From Haematococcus lacustris (Eukaryota; Chlorophyta; Chlorophyceae; Chlamydomonadales; Haematococcaceae): a stretch of 64,000 nucleotides of DNA. Below are positions 24,102 through 36,384 of the stretch, piece after piece (the first letter of the stretch is position 1; each line of letters starts with the position of its first letter). The stretch covers positions 3,883,639 through 3,947,638 of the forward strand of contig JASKMD010000009.1 in the NCBI GenBank assembly GCA_030144725.1. Reading direction: 5' to 3'. A model generated the notes under the pieces. The model was not told where the DNA came from. It saw only the letters and a program-made list of their open reading frames with translations, and did not search any database. The position numbers were made by a program, and so were the translations under genes.

Positions 24102-27100
24102 ATGGCAGGCGTCCAGCTGCCCAGTGCAGCCTCGCAGCTCACCAAAGTCCTAGCGGGGTTGCGGCACACATTCGTCGTGGCTGATGCTACCCTACCTGAT
24201 ATGCCGCTTATTTACGCTTCCGACGGGTGCGTGCTACAGAAGCTCTTGTCCCACAGCCCTTTTCGACGCCGCCCGACTCTGCACTGGGATGATTGCATTG
24301 CAGCTTTTACGCCATGACCGGCTACGGCCCAGATGAGGTCTTGGGCCACAACTGGTGAGCAAGAATTGCAAACAGGCAAGCAGCGCCGTGCCACCGGGCC
24401 TCCAGCCACATCCGTGGCTCGGTTCTGACTGCAGCCGTTTCCTTCAAGGCGAGGGCACCGACCCCAAGGAGGTGCTGAAGATCCGTGACGCCATTAAGAA
24501 GGGCGAAGGCGTTTCCGTCAGGCTGCTCAACTACAGGAAAGATGGGACTCCTTTTTGGAACCTGTTGACTGTGACACCAATCAAGACTCCAGACGGCAAG
24601 GTCAGCAAATTTGTGGGCGTGCAAGTGGACGTCACCAGCAAAACAGAGGGCAAGGCAGTCACGGACAACGGCGGGGTACCCCTGCTTGTGAAATACGACA
24701 CGCGGCTGCGGGAAAATGTGGCCAAGCGCATCGTGGACGAGGTCACCACGACAGTGGAGTCAGCCGAGCCTGGCAGAGCGCAGGGTGCCAAGGGGTCCGC
24801 GCCAAAGTCCTTCCCTCGTGTGGCATTGGACCTGGCCACCACCGTTGAACGTATCCAGCAGAACTTCTGCATCAGCGACCCCACTCTGCCAGACTGTCCC
24901 ATTGTGTTTGCATCAGATGCATTTCTGGACCTGACGGAGTATAAGCGTGAAGAGGTGCTGGGCCGCAACTGGTAGGTATGCAAGGCTGTTTAGCTCCACA
25001 TAGCAACAGCTGTACTGTAGGGAGAGGCAACCTGTTGTTGCAAACAGGTGTATGCCATGCAGCTCATCCAGTCTGCACAGTGTCATGGCTATGCTCAACC
25101 GTTGCCTGCTGCAGCCGCTTCCTCCAAGGTCCTGGGACAGATCAGAATACAGTTCAAATGATTCGCGATGCCATTCGTACTGGTGCTGAGATCACCGTGA
25201 GAATCCTGAACTACACCAAGTCTGGGCGACCCTTCTGGAACATGTTCACGCTGGCACCCATGTCAGGTGATTGAACAGTGCAGCCCAGGCAGTGCAGCCA
25301 TATACGGCAGCTTGAGCTGCGTAATCCAGGCCTCACAGTCAGGTTACTGCAAGGAGTGGCAGGGCATTAAAATCCCTTTACCATTCCTGGCAGGCAGCAC
25401 GACAGGTTGGCACGCAGGTGTGGCCCAGGTTGCGAGGTGCTGCCACCTGGTCGCAGACTCGGATGGTACCACCCGCTTCTTTGTGGGCGTGCAAGTGGAT
25501 GTGACGGCGGTGCAGCCAGGCGCCCCCCTGGCCTCTAGCAAGCCTACTGCTGCAGATGAGGCCAATGTCAAGCGCGGAGTGCAGGCTGCCAACATGATTG
25601 GCACTGCGCTGCAGGGCATGGGCTATGCAGAGGTAGGCGGTGTGAAGGGCATGGGGCTAGCAGCGGAGGAGTGGTCAGCTATGAGGTGAACCAGGCCAGG
25701 TGGGCAGTGGATGCCAGTTGTGGAGACAGCTGTGAAAGGGCTGGCAGCGCAGACATCAAGCCATGCTGCCTCCACTATGGCATTGGTCTGGCTCTGGACG
25801 GTGAAGTGGAGTCCTATACTAGAGTGGATGGGCCAGACTGTACAGGCTATCTGGCTAAGGCAGTGCGCATGGGATGCGCAGCTGCTGTCAGATGCAGCCA
25901 GGGTGGTCTGGGCTCGGGCAGGGGCCAAGCAGCTGCAGCCACCTGCTTGACCAGCCTGTGTGCTACACCTCCCGCTCTTCTCACTGGCAGGCTCACACAC
26001 ACACACCTTGACCCTCACCTAGCCCACGCAAAGTGCTAGCCTCTGCATCTTCCCTAGAGACGGGTATGGGAGCCAGCCCAGCTGTAGTCCACCCCCCTCC
26101 TCTCGCTAGATAAGTGGGTCAGGGTTGTGGTTGTTTCCTCCCCAGCCATGGTGTACCCCCTCCCTTCGGGGTCAATGGCCGGGTCAGGGTAAGCCGTTCT
26201 CTTTCCCTAGCTAACCGTGGGTCAGGGTAAGTGTTATGGCTGTTGGTGTGGAGCTGCATTGCTGGACAGAGTACCAGCATGAAGATGTGAAGGGTTATGG
26301 CTATTGGTGTGGAGCTGCATTCCTGGACAGAGTACGGGTTAGGGTTAGGGTAGGGTTAGTGGTGTGGATCTAACCCAGAGCATGAAGATGTGAAGGGTTG
26401 TGGCCAGTGGTGTGGAGCTGCGCCTGGCTGCTCCCGCAGGCCAACCCCTGGGCCTCCCTCCCCTCCGCTGTCATGAAGCGCAAGCCTCACAAGACCGAGG
26501 ACAAGGCGTTCCTGGCGCTGCTGGCAGTGCAAGCGCGGGACGGCAAGCTGAAGCTGATGCACTTCCGGCGTGTGAAGCAGCTTGGTGCGGGTGACGTGGG
26601 CCTGGTGGACCTGGTGCAGCTGCAGGGCACCGAGCACAAGTTTGCAATGAAGACGCTGGACAAGTACGAGATGCAGGTGCGCTGCAGATCAGCCCTGAAG
26701 ACAGGCCGACAAGGCAGGGCTAGGGACAGGGAGGGGCTAAGGCATGAGGCACATGCCAGGGGTGACTGACAGGGTTGACTTGTCCTGTTCAAAACCATTC
26801 GCTGCTTGCTAGCCCTCCCCAGCCTGAGGCTGGCAGGGTTCTGCTTAGTGCCCTGGCACCTCTTTTGCTAGCACTGCTGTCCTGCGCCTGCCACCCTGCT
26901 GCTGGCGGCTGGTGTGGTGTGCAGGATCGCAACAAGGTGCAGCGGGTGCTGACAGAGGAGCGTATCCTGACGGCTGTGGACCACCCCTTCCTGCCCACCC
27001 TGTACTGCACCATACAGGTGAGCAAGTGCTGAGCAGGACAGGGCTGAGCAGGACAGGGCTGAGCAGGACAGGGCTGAGCAGGACAGGCTGAGCAGGTGGA

Positions 27101-29374
27101 GCAGGGCAGGCCGGCCAGGTGAGCATACAAGGCAGTGTCATGCGGTCCAGGGCTTGGCAGGCAGGGCAGGGCTGGGCTGGGCACTGGGGCACCAGGGGAG
27201 GGTAAGGAGGAACACTGAGTGTGACAGGAGCATGAGCTGCGGCTTGTTGCACAGGTCAGCCAGCCTTGCTCCGGGCTCAGCCAGGGCTGCCCTGCCAGTG
27301 CTGGATCTGAGTCACCCCCTGCAGACCGACACGCACCTTCACTTTGTGATGGAGTTCTGTGATGGTGGCGAGCTGTATGGCCTGTTGAACAGCCAGCCCA
27401 AGAAGCGGCTGCGGGAGGCGCATGTGCGCTTCTATGTGGCCGAGGTGCTGCTGGCGCTGCAGTACCTCCACCTGCTGGGCTACGTGTACAGGGACCTTAA
27501 GCCAGGTGAGCGGGGTTACCAGAGCAGCCGCAGCTGGGGCCGCGCAAGTGACTGCAATGGTGTGGCCTGACAGCCTGTGCCTGCAGGTGCGCCCCCCCTT
27601 GTTCCCCGCGACTTCTTTGGCAATGGGGTAGCACAGAGCAGTGGTGTATACCTGCAGAGATACCTGCCATGCCCCTACACTACACTTTTCAGCACTGCAA
27701 CACTCCCAGTCCGCCCTGAGCAGTCTGCCCAGCTTGCCCTGAGCAAGGAGCGCTGGTGCCACACAACAAGTACAGGGCACCAGCGCTGAGGCCCACACGC
27801 AATGGGTGCTGACCTGACCTGCACAAGCCTGCCCAGAGCTTGGGGGTGGGGAGGCAGCCACGCCTGGCCAGATGCAGCCGCTGCCTGACCTAGCCCCCAA
27901 CCCAGGCCCTGACTGACTCCCTAACCTGGTCCCTGACCTGGTCCCTGACAGCTGTGCGTCTGAGTTGTGTCCCTGAGCTGTGCGTTGTGCAGAGAACATC
28001 CTCCTCCAGCACAGCGGCCACGTGCTGCTGACAGACTTTGACCTGTCCTATGGCAAGGGCGTCACCACACCCCAAGTGGAGCGCAGGCCCGATGCCCGTG
28101 TCACAAAGGTCAGACCACAGCCAACCAGCCTGTGTGCGCTCATTGCACACTGCACATCACAGTCACATCGTCACCTCATGCGCCATGGGCCTCATTTCCA
28201 CCCATGCCACTGGCCTGGGCTGAGCACCCCACTAGCAGGCTCACTAGGTGTGGTGGGCCGCCCCCTGTGGGTCACCTAGGCCGCCCCCTGTGGTCGCGTT
28301 GCGCAGAACAAGAATGGCAAGATTGTGTTGATGGACGACTTTGTGTTGCTGGCGGAGCCTGTGGCGCGCGCCAACAGCTTTGTGGGCACGGAGGAATACC
28401 TGGCGCCCGAGGTCATCAGCGCCGCCGGCCACAGCGCCCCGGTGGACTGGTGGAGCTACGGCATCCTCATCTACGAGCTGGTGTACGGCACCACGCCCTT
28501 CAGGGGGGCACGCCGCGATGAGACCTTTGACAACGTGGTCAAGGCCCCGCTGAGGTGAGGGGTGGGGTGGGGTAGGGTGGGAGACCTGCAGGTGCTTCTC
28601 TGCGTGCTGCGCTTTGACCCAGCCTCTGTGCCACTGTGAGAGCCCTTCACCCCCCCTGAGGCAGGCAGCAGGCTGCAGGTGCTGCCCAACAGGGGGGGTG
28701 GGGGAGTAGGGTGCGGGGCTGCATTGCAGCCTGACATGGCCTGTAGCCAAGCAAGGCTGGGGTGGCAGCTGGGTGGGGCTGTAGGGAAGGGGTGGTGAGA
28801 AGGGGCCAGGCAAGGGACTGCCCCTTCCCAGTCGCTGCCTCACGTCCACCCCACTGCTGCTGCTGCTGCCTGCCCCCTACAGGTTCCCTGCCAAGCCGGT
28901 GGTCAGCCCAGAGTGCCAGGACCTCATCACGCAGCTGCTGGTCAAGGACCCGGCAAAGAGGCTTGGGACACGCACTGGTGCGCCCAGGGTGGGGGTAGAC
29001 ACAGGGGGGACAGGGGAGGGGGCGTGCAGCAGCTGTGGGGGGCAGCAGTAGTCACGGGATGACTCATTCCTTGACCTCTACCTGCCTGCTTACTCACTTC
29101 TGACCTGCAACTGGTCACCCTCTGACTGGCCACTGGCCATGACCTGACCCAGTGCTGACCTGGCCATGACCTGCCTCACTGCCCTCATCCTAACCTGGCC
29201 TGACCTGCCCCACTGTCCAGCCTGGCCCTGACCTGGCCTGCTGCAGGCGCTGAGGAGATCAAGGCGCACCCCTTCTTCAAGGGCATCACCTGGTCCCTGC
29301 TGCGCCACGAGGCGCCGCCTTACATCCCTCACCGCCAGTCAAAGACCATGACCGCGTCCGGCACTGACGCATAG
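24102..29374 (+). CDS. PHOT: phototropin blue-light receptor kinase
   Basis: Complete 12-exon model, all joins in phase: 24102-24226, 24304-24354, 24435-24971, 25115-25266, 25457-25632, 26440-26676, 26925-27017, 27325-27505, 27993-28108, 28307-28554, 28883-28977, 29247-29374; 712 residues, close to the size of algal phototropins. LOV1 has ASDGFYAMTGY and [16 protein letters not shown]2 has [21 protein letters not shown]. Both keep the photoactive cysteine and the flavin-contacting Gln in FVGVQVDVT. In both domains the Cys codon is split TG/C by an intron. The C-terminal AGC-VIII kinase has [12 protein letters not shown], the ATP lysine in [18 protein letters not shown], the family-typical [17 protein letters not shown] and a C-terminal [11 protein letters not shown]. 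Blue light forms a flavin-cysteinyl adduct in the LOV domains and activates the kinase, at the plasma membrane or in flagella in algae. The start was chosen as the first Met in frame before LOV1. Confidence 0.96.
26281..26380. repeat. short TTAGGG-like run in phototropin intron 5
   Basis: Near 26338-26360 the plus strand reads GGGTTAGGGTTAGGGTAGGG, flanked by duplicated GGTGTGGAGCTGCAT units. It is short and degenerate, not a telomere. Confidence 0.7.
27021..27100. repeat. 15-bp tandem repeat in phototropin intron
   Basis: About five copies of TGAGCAGGACAGGGC directly after the exon 7 donor site. Confidence 0.9.
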
Positions 29375-29543
29375 TGCACCCAGCGCTGCGCACAGCCATC
29401 ACCCCTCGAGGCCCGCTCAGCCCTTCAGGGCGCCTCAGCAGGGCGCACCAGCTGCAGCCCCACTGCTGCTGCACACCCGCTCCCATGCAACTCTGTGCAC
29501 CCCAGCCCGCCCCGCCCCGCCTGGTCTTCCAGCCCCATGCTCC

Positions 29544-29548
29544 TGTAA
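29544..29548 (+). terminator. TGTAA polyadenylation signal of phototropin
   Basis: The volvocine-type poly(A) signal TGTAA occurs 170 bp downstream of the phototropin stop codon. Confidence 0.55.
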
Positions 29549-29599
29549 GGAAGTGGGGGTGAGTGCAGGCGCTGACCTAGGCAAGGGGAGGACTACACA

Positions 29600-31950
29600 C
29601 CAGGAGTGCACAGGGCAAGGTGGCCAGGCATAGCCAGGCAGCTGCCAGTGAGGCGCAGCCACGCAGCTGGTGACCTCATGGCGTCGCCCCATGGCGTCGC
29701 CCCATGGCGTCGCCCCATGGCGTCACGCCCAGGCCAGCTGCTGGCCCCAGGGCTGCTGGCCCTAACCCTGCACCCAGTCTAGCGGCATGCCCTGAAGCAG
29801 GCCACACTGAGGGCTTGCCAGGCTGACGTCTCCAACCACCTCATCACCAGCGGCGTGCCCTGGGAGAAGAGGGGCAGGCAGTGAGAGGCAGTTTCCACCG
29901 CAACAGCTCAGCCAGCAGGCTCTGCCCTGGCACCCGATCATGAAAACCAGGGGTGTTGTGTGACTCCGGTAGACGAGGTGAAGGTGTGAAAGGTTCAGTC
30001 GGGCTGTTTGAGTGACGACCCATCCAGGCGGATCGGCAAAGGTGGCTGCGGCTGCTGCATACTGTCGAGCCCCATCTCCAGCCTAGCGCACACCTCAGTG
30101 GGTCGCAGCCAGAAGAATATGAGGAGTTGTGAAGCAGCCTGGAACCAGGTGGCTGCAGCTTTAGATGGCCTGACCCGGGCAGCAGGTGGACACTGGGACA
30201 GCTTGGGACCAGCCTGGCGCCGACCTAGAGGTCTGGGTTGCAGCCACGAGAATGTGGGCAGTGCGTGGAGCAGGCTGCGGTGCAGGCAGGGGTGTGAGAC
30301 CTTGGCAGTACAAGTGCAGGAGGTGTTAAGGTGGTGGGTCTCAGGGGTGCTGGCATGTCCATGGCAGTGGGGCAGCAGTGTGTTATCAGTGCTGCGGGGG
30401 CAGTAAGAACACCTTGGGGGGGAAAGCAGGGGAAAAGGGGAGGGGGAGCAGGGGAAAAAGGGGAGGAGGGGGGGAGGGGGAGGAGGGGGAAAAGGAGAGG
30501 GGAGGGGCAGGTCTTGTCAAGAACATGAGCTGTGTACTGTGACTGCTGTAGGGTAAGTGGAGCAGATCACTGCAGCCAGGTCGTGGTGGTTGCCAGCGTC
30601 AGGGCCGATGGTGGTGAGCTGGGGCATGTGGGCTAAAGTTGAGAAGCAGCCAGGGGCTATGGCCAGGAGCATGTGGGCAGCTGGTGGGTGTGCTGACCAC
30701 TGGCTGTGCTCCTGTGCATGGAAAAGTTGCTGGCTGCGTTTGTCTCAGCATTGGTTTTCTGTTGGTGCGGTCAGGGCAGTGACTGCAGTAAGGAGTGGTA
30801 GGGCAGCGAGAGCCACTATCACGCTGGGCCTTCACAACAGGAGATCATGGTTGTGGCGAGAGAGGATGTGCGTGCAAGTGAGCAGGCTGTGGTTGTGCTG
30901 TCCAGACCGGCAGCCTTTCACTGAAGCAAGGGCTGCTGAGTAAGGGCTGGGCGGAATGCCGGTGTTTTTGTGTGGTGGCCGCCATCACGGGGTGTGCTGC
31001 TGCTGGGTTCGCCCAGTGGCAGAGCTCTCCCGCGGCGAGGTCCCGCTGGTTGCATTGCTCCTGCCCGACCAAGGTGTTGGTAGCTGCTGCTCCTCGCTCG
31101 CCAGCTGTGTATCGTGAAAGCAAACCGTTAAGTGGCTGTCTGCCTGACGTTTTGCGTAAAGTGTGGCGAAAGTCATGACAATGTTAGTTTGCACCGTTTT
31201 CACCAATGCGAAGATATGCGATGTAGGAAGAAGGGTTGTGCAACACTGTCGTTCACCTTGTAGATGTCACTATGGAACCTTGCCTACCCGGGGCCTCGGT
31301 GCCGTCGGTCACAACACCAAGTACGACAGCCTTTCAAAGTGCGGTATGTGATGCTGCTGCACGTCATCACTTCCGGATGATCAATTAGAATGAGCAAAAA
31401 GCACACTGCTCGCCCGCCCACAGCTCGTCACTGCAGCAGCCTGAGCTGTAGCTGGTACCACAAAGCTCGGCCTTGCGCCCGCTTTACCTGCAACACGCAG
31501 CGATAACTCGAATGACCGGCGTTAACAACATCGGCTCGCATCAGGTCGGGTGAGGAGGACAGCCGAGTTTGGGTTGAATGCAAGCGTACCTTGCAGCAAG
31601 GTGGTAGGCGACGCTTATCCTGAGCCGCCAACGCCAGGGCCGCTGCCTCCGGCCCGCCCCCCGCGGCCTCCGGTATCGTGCCGGGTGCAGCCCCTACTTC
31701 CTCCTCGTCACTCGCCTCGGGCCCGGCACCTGAAGCCGCGACCAGCAGACGCGAGTTGCCGCCACACTCTCGCCCTTCACTCGCCCAGCTGCTCGCCCTA
31801 GGCCAGGCTTGCCAGCTGCCTCTGCAGCTGCTGATGCACAGGGTGACTCATGCCGACCACCACAACAGGAGCCCAAGGGGGCCAAATGGGCACTGTAGGG
31901 TATGGCCAGCAACCGCCGCCACCGCAGCAGGTGCCAGACCTGGTGTCGGG
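29600..31950. other. intergenic, no gene recognised
   Basis: Contains a short CATGGCGTCGCCC tandem repeat (about 29678-29725) and a purine-rich GGGGAAAA/GGGGAGG run (about 30415-30510). Open frames here have no recognisable motif and no consistent splice pattern. Confidence 0.4.
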
Positions 31951-32086
31951 CATGCCAGCATCTGGACATTGGCCTGCAGGCTGCAAACCTAGGGACAGCT
32001 GCAGGGGCCGCAACACAGCGGCGGCAGGAGTAGGCGGTGCGGGCGATAGGAAGGGGTGCCCACCCTGCACAGCCCCAGGCTGGGGT

Positions 32087-33604
32087 GCAGCCAGACCCCC
32101 CGGCGCTCCGCCTGGGTCCTCACTGCCCAGAGGGAAGCCGTTGAAGTGGTGCGCCAGCCAGCCTGCCAGCTGCTCTGAACCCTGCAGCCGGACAGCAGAC
32201 AGAGCAGGGGCTGAGGTGGGGGGCTAGTGGCCAGTGGGGGAGGCGGCCTGACCGGCAGGCAGCAGGAGGCCAGGCTGGCAAGGCGGGGATGGGGTGCTGG
32301 TGGGCTGGGAGGTGGGGCAGTGCAGAGGGAGCGGTAGGGCGGGGGAAGGGTTGCAAGGGAAAAAGAAAGACTGCGCCGTCGTTGACGGGCGTGAATTCAA
32401 GAAAGTTGGCGCCTCGGGCCTTGCGGTCACCTTGCAAGCCAATCCACCAATTCAGTTCTTTTATTACGTCGTCAGGTGGGGTCGAACCCGTGACCTCTCA
32501 ATCGTTGCGAAACCGCCCATTACCAACTGAGCCACCAACCGCAGGGCGGGACAGGATGGGGGAAGGGCTGGGGGATGTGGTGCGGCAGTGCCTAGTGGCC
32601 CCGCACTGACCCCTACCTGTCCACCTCCACCCCCCTCCTAGGCTGCCAGGGGGGCCTGCAGCAGCCCTCAAGCCCCCAACCCTCCCCCCCTCCCCACCCT
32701 GCTGCTCGCCTTGCTCACTCACCTTCCCGCACCTCACACCCCACTGCTCCACTACCCCTGGCTGCCCCGCTGCCCACCTTGCCCTCCGCGTCCAGGGGGC
32801 TGTTGTACATCAGGCTGTCCACCAGGCAGCTCCACAGCCGAGGCAGCTGCATGGGCCCCAGCTGCGCCAGGTCAGCATGGGGCAGCAGCCGCCCGGCAGC
32901 CGCCCCTACAGCCAGCAGCCAGCAGCCAGCACGCCCGCCATGGCAGGGGGCAGGGTCAGGGCAGCAGCAGCTGTTGCAGGAGGCGTCAGGAGCACAGGGG
33001 GGGGGAGGGCCCAGGGCCAGTGCTGCATGCAGTGATGGGTGGGGGAGAGCAGCAGAGACACCCCCAGGGGGCGCCCCCCCAGCTTAGGCTGTGCAGCTGC
33101 TGGCCAGGAGGGGGGGGGGGGTCTGTAGTCTGGTCCTAACCTGTTGTGTAGGGCCTAGGCTGGTTGAAGGGGGGGGCGGGGGAGGCAGGGGTGGCTAGGG
33201 CGGCTCAGCCTGCCCGCCCTAACCCCCTTGAGCCAGATGCAGGGCCGATGCGGAGCAGCTCTTGGCGGCTGCAGCTAGTCAGGGAGTCCACGGGCCTCCT
33301 GGTGCTGCTGGTGCCTAGGGGGGGCCTGGGGGTCTGACAGGCGCTGCCAATGCACTGCCACAGCCCTCTAGCAGCAGCTGCCACACTGGGCTGGTCAGGG
33401 CAGCAACTGCTGGAATGCCTGCCCCCTGCCATACCCCTGCACTCCCCCACCCTGCCAGCCTAAACCCCGCTGTGTGTCACCCCTGATGCCAGCACCCCCC
33501 CTTCTCACACCCCCCCACCCCCCCCCCCCCCCCACCCCCCCCTACCCCCCCCTACCCCCCCCCCCACCCCCCCCCCCACCCCCCCCACCCCCCCCACCCC
33601 CCCC

Positions 33605-33639
<35 letters not shown>

Positions 33640-36346
33640 ACCCCACCCCACCCCACCCCACCCCACCCCACCCCACCCCCACCCCACCCCACCCCACCCC
33701 ACCCCACCCCACCCCACCCCACCCCACCCCACCCCACCCCACCCCACCCCACCCCACCCCACCCCACCCCCACCCCACCCCACCCCACCCCACCCCACCC
33801 CACCCCACCCCACCCCACCCCACCCCACCCCACCCCACCCCACCCCACCCCACCCCACCCCACCCCACCCCACCCCACCCCACCCCACCCCACCCCACCC
33901 CACCCCACCCCACCCCACCCCACCCCACCCCACCCCACCCCACCCCACCCCCACCCCCACCCCACCCCACCCCACCCCACCCCACCCCACCCCACCCCAC
34001 CCCACCCCACCCCACCCCACCCCACCCCCCACCCCACCCCACCCCACCCCACCCCACCCCACCCCACCCCACCCCACCCCACCCCACCCCACCCCACCCC
34101 ACCCCACCCCACCCCACCCCACCCCACCCCACCCCACCCCACCCCACCCCACCCCACCCCACCCCACCCCACCCCACCCCACCCCACCCCACCCCACCCC
34201 ACCCCACCCCACCCCACCCCACCCCACCCCCACCCCACCCCACCCCACCCCACCCCACCCCACCCCACCCCACCCCACCCCACCCCACCCCCACCCCACC
34301 CCCACCCCACCCCACCCCACCCCACCCCACCCCACCCCACCCCACCCCACCCCACCTCACTGCCCCACCCCCTCACCCGATCCTGCAGCAATGTTGTCCA
34401 GCACCGTCAAGCTGTGGCCGGACTTGCCCGCCCCCCCCTGCCCCCTCCCCGCCCCCACCGCCACCACCCCGGCTGAGCTGAGTTGTACGCGCACCCCTGC
34501 CCTCCAGTCGCCCTCAAAACTGACCCAACCGCTGCGTCCCCAGCCCGGCCCGCTTGCTGCCTCTGCCCAGCCGGCTGCCCGGCTGCCGCTGCTCCAGCTG
34601 CCCCTCCACGGCTCCATCCTCAGCCAGGACCAGGGCGGCCGTCAGCCCGGAGGAGGGGCAGCGCAGCAGCAGGTCGCCCTTCAAGCCCAGCCAGGCCTGG
34701 GGGGCCAGGGGGTCGTGGATCACCAGGTCGGGTAGGCTGAACTCGTACAGCTCGGAGGGGCCGGGGCTGGGGCAGGGGGCTGGGGGGCAGGGCAGGGGCG
34801 GGTGGGGGGGGGTGGAGGGTGAGGCGGCCCTGAGACCCCAGCTTGATCTGTAGGGCAGGGAGCAAGGGCAGCGGCTGGGGGCAGGTGGGTAGGCGCTGGC
34901 AGGTGGGATGGCCAGCAGCTAGGCATCAGGGGGTAGGGATAGTCAGCACCTCCCATCCCACAGGGGTGTGAGGGGTGTGAGGGGTGTGAGAGGGGGTGTG
35001 AGGGGTGTGTGTGATGTGTGTGAAGGGGAGTGTGAGGGGAGTGTGAGGGGGTGTAAGGGGTCGTGGGAGGAGTGTCCCTCACCTTCACGTACTGCTCCCT
35101 GCCCAGCTTCTTTGTCTTGGCCTTGGCTCTTGGTGTCAAGCTCCAGTGCAGCAGCCCCACCTCCTGCTGGCCCTGCACCACGCCACACCACACCACACCC
35201 ATGCCACCCCACACCACATGCAGCTTACCCTGCACCGCAAGCTGTACTGATATTGAACAGCCTGGTGCCCTGCTGCTGCTGCTGCTGCATATCTCAGTGC
35301 TGGCCATGAGGGGGGCCAGTGGGGGGCCACTGCTGATGCGCTGTTGGCTGAGCTGGCAGGTAACATGCGCACCAGACAGTGTGACCAGACAGTGTGACCA
35401 GACAGTGTGACCAGACAGTGTGACCAGACAGTGTGACCAGACAGTGTGACCAGACAGTGTGACCAGACAGTGTGACCAGACAGCAGGCTGGAGGGCGGTG
35501 GAGCTCTTCAAGGCCTTACCCGCTGGCAAGTGAGACAGCGCCAGGTTGCAGGCAGGAGGCAGTAGACGGCCAAGAAAGAAGCTGGCCTGACTGGGTGTCT
35601 TCAAAGCAAAACCAAGGTAAACCTCCGCCAGCCCCTTCCCCTCCCTCCTCCACCCCCACCTGCCCCTCCCCTCCTCATGCCCCGTGCACCTACCTGTGCG
35701 CAAGACAAAGGCTTAGGGCCCCTCGTCAGGCTCATAGCTGCACACCTCCTGCACCTGAACCTACAGCCAGGCAGCAGCCAGGCAGGGCGCACCCTCGGGC
35801 ACAGGAGGGCAGGGTACAGGGTATCACCAGGCAGGCAGGGTCCAGCAGGCGCAGGGTCAGGCCCACGCAGCCCCCCCACCCCCACATGAACACCTTGGTG
35901 CCGCCAGTGCCAGCCTAGGTGGGGGTGTGCTGACTCCGCAGCCTTCTCCCACCCCCCACCCCCACCCCCACCCCCACCCCCACCCCCCACCCCCCACCCC
36001 CACCCCCACCCCCACCCCCACCCCCACCCCCACCCCCACCCCCACCCCCACCCCCACCCCCACCCCCACCCCCACCCCCACCCCCCACCCCCACCCCCAC
36101 CCCCACCCCCACCCCCACCCCCACCCCCCACCCCCACCCCCCACCCCCACCCCCCACCCCCACCCCCACCCCACCCCCACCCCCACCCCCACCCCCACCC
36201 CCACCCCCACCCCCACCCCCACCCCCACCCCCACCCCCACCCCCACCCCCCACCCCCCACCCCCCACCCCCACCCCCACCCCCACCCCCACCCCCACCCC
36301 CACCCCACCCCCACCCCCACCCCCACCCCCACCCCCACCCCCACCC

Positions 36347-36384
<38 letters not shown>

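Noticed and set aside
32472..32545. Functional tRNA gene
   Set aside because: Anticodon and acceptor stems do not pair, though the A and B boxes are good.
33474..34481. Long open frames of Pro-Thr-His or Gly-Val-Trp repeats on both strands
   Set aside because: They are translations of the (CCCCA)n satellite, open in nearly all frames because the unit contains no stop codon.
35377..35484. Short perfect repeats as CRISPR or binding-site array
   Set aside because: A contiguous 13-bp tandem repeat without spacers; ordinary minisatellite.
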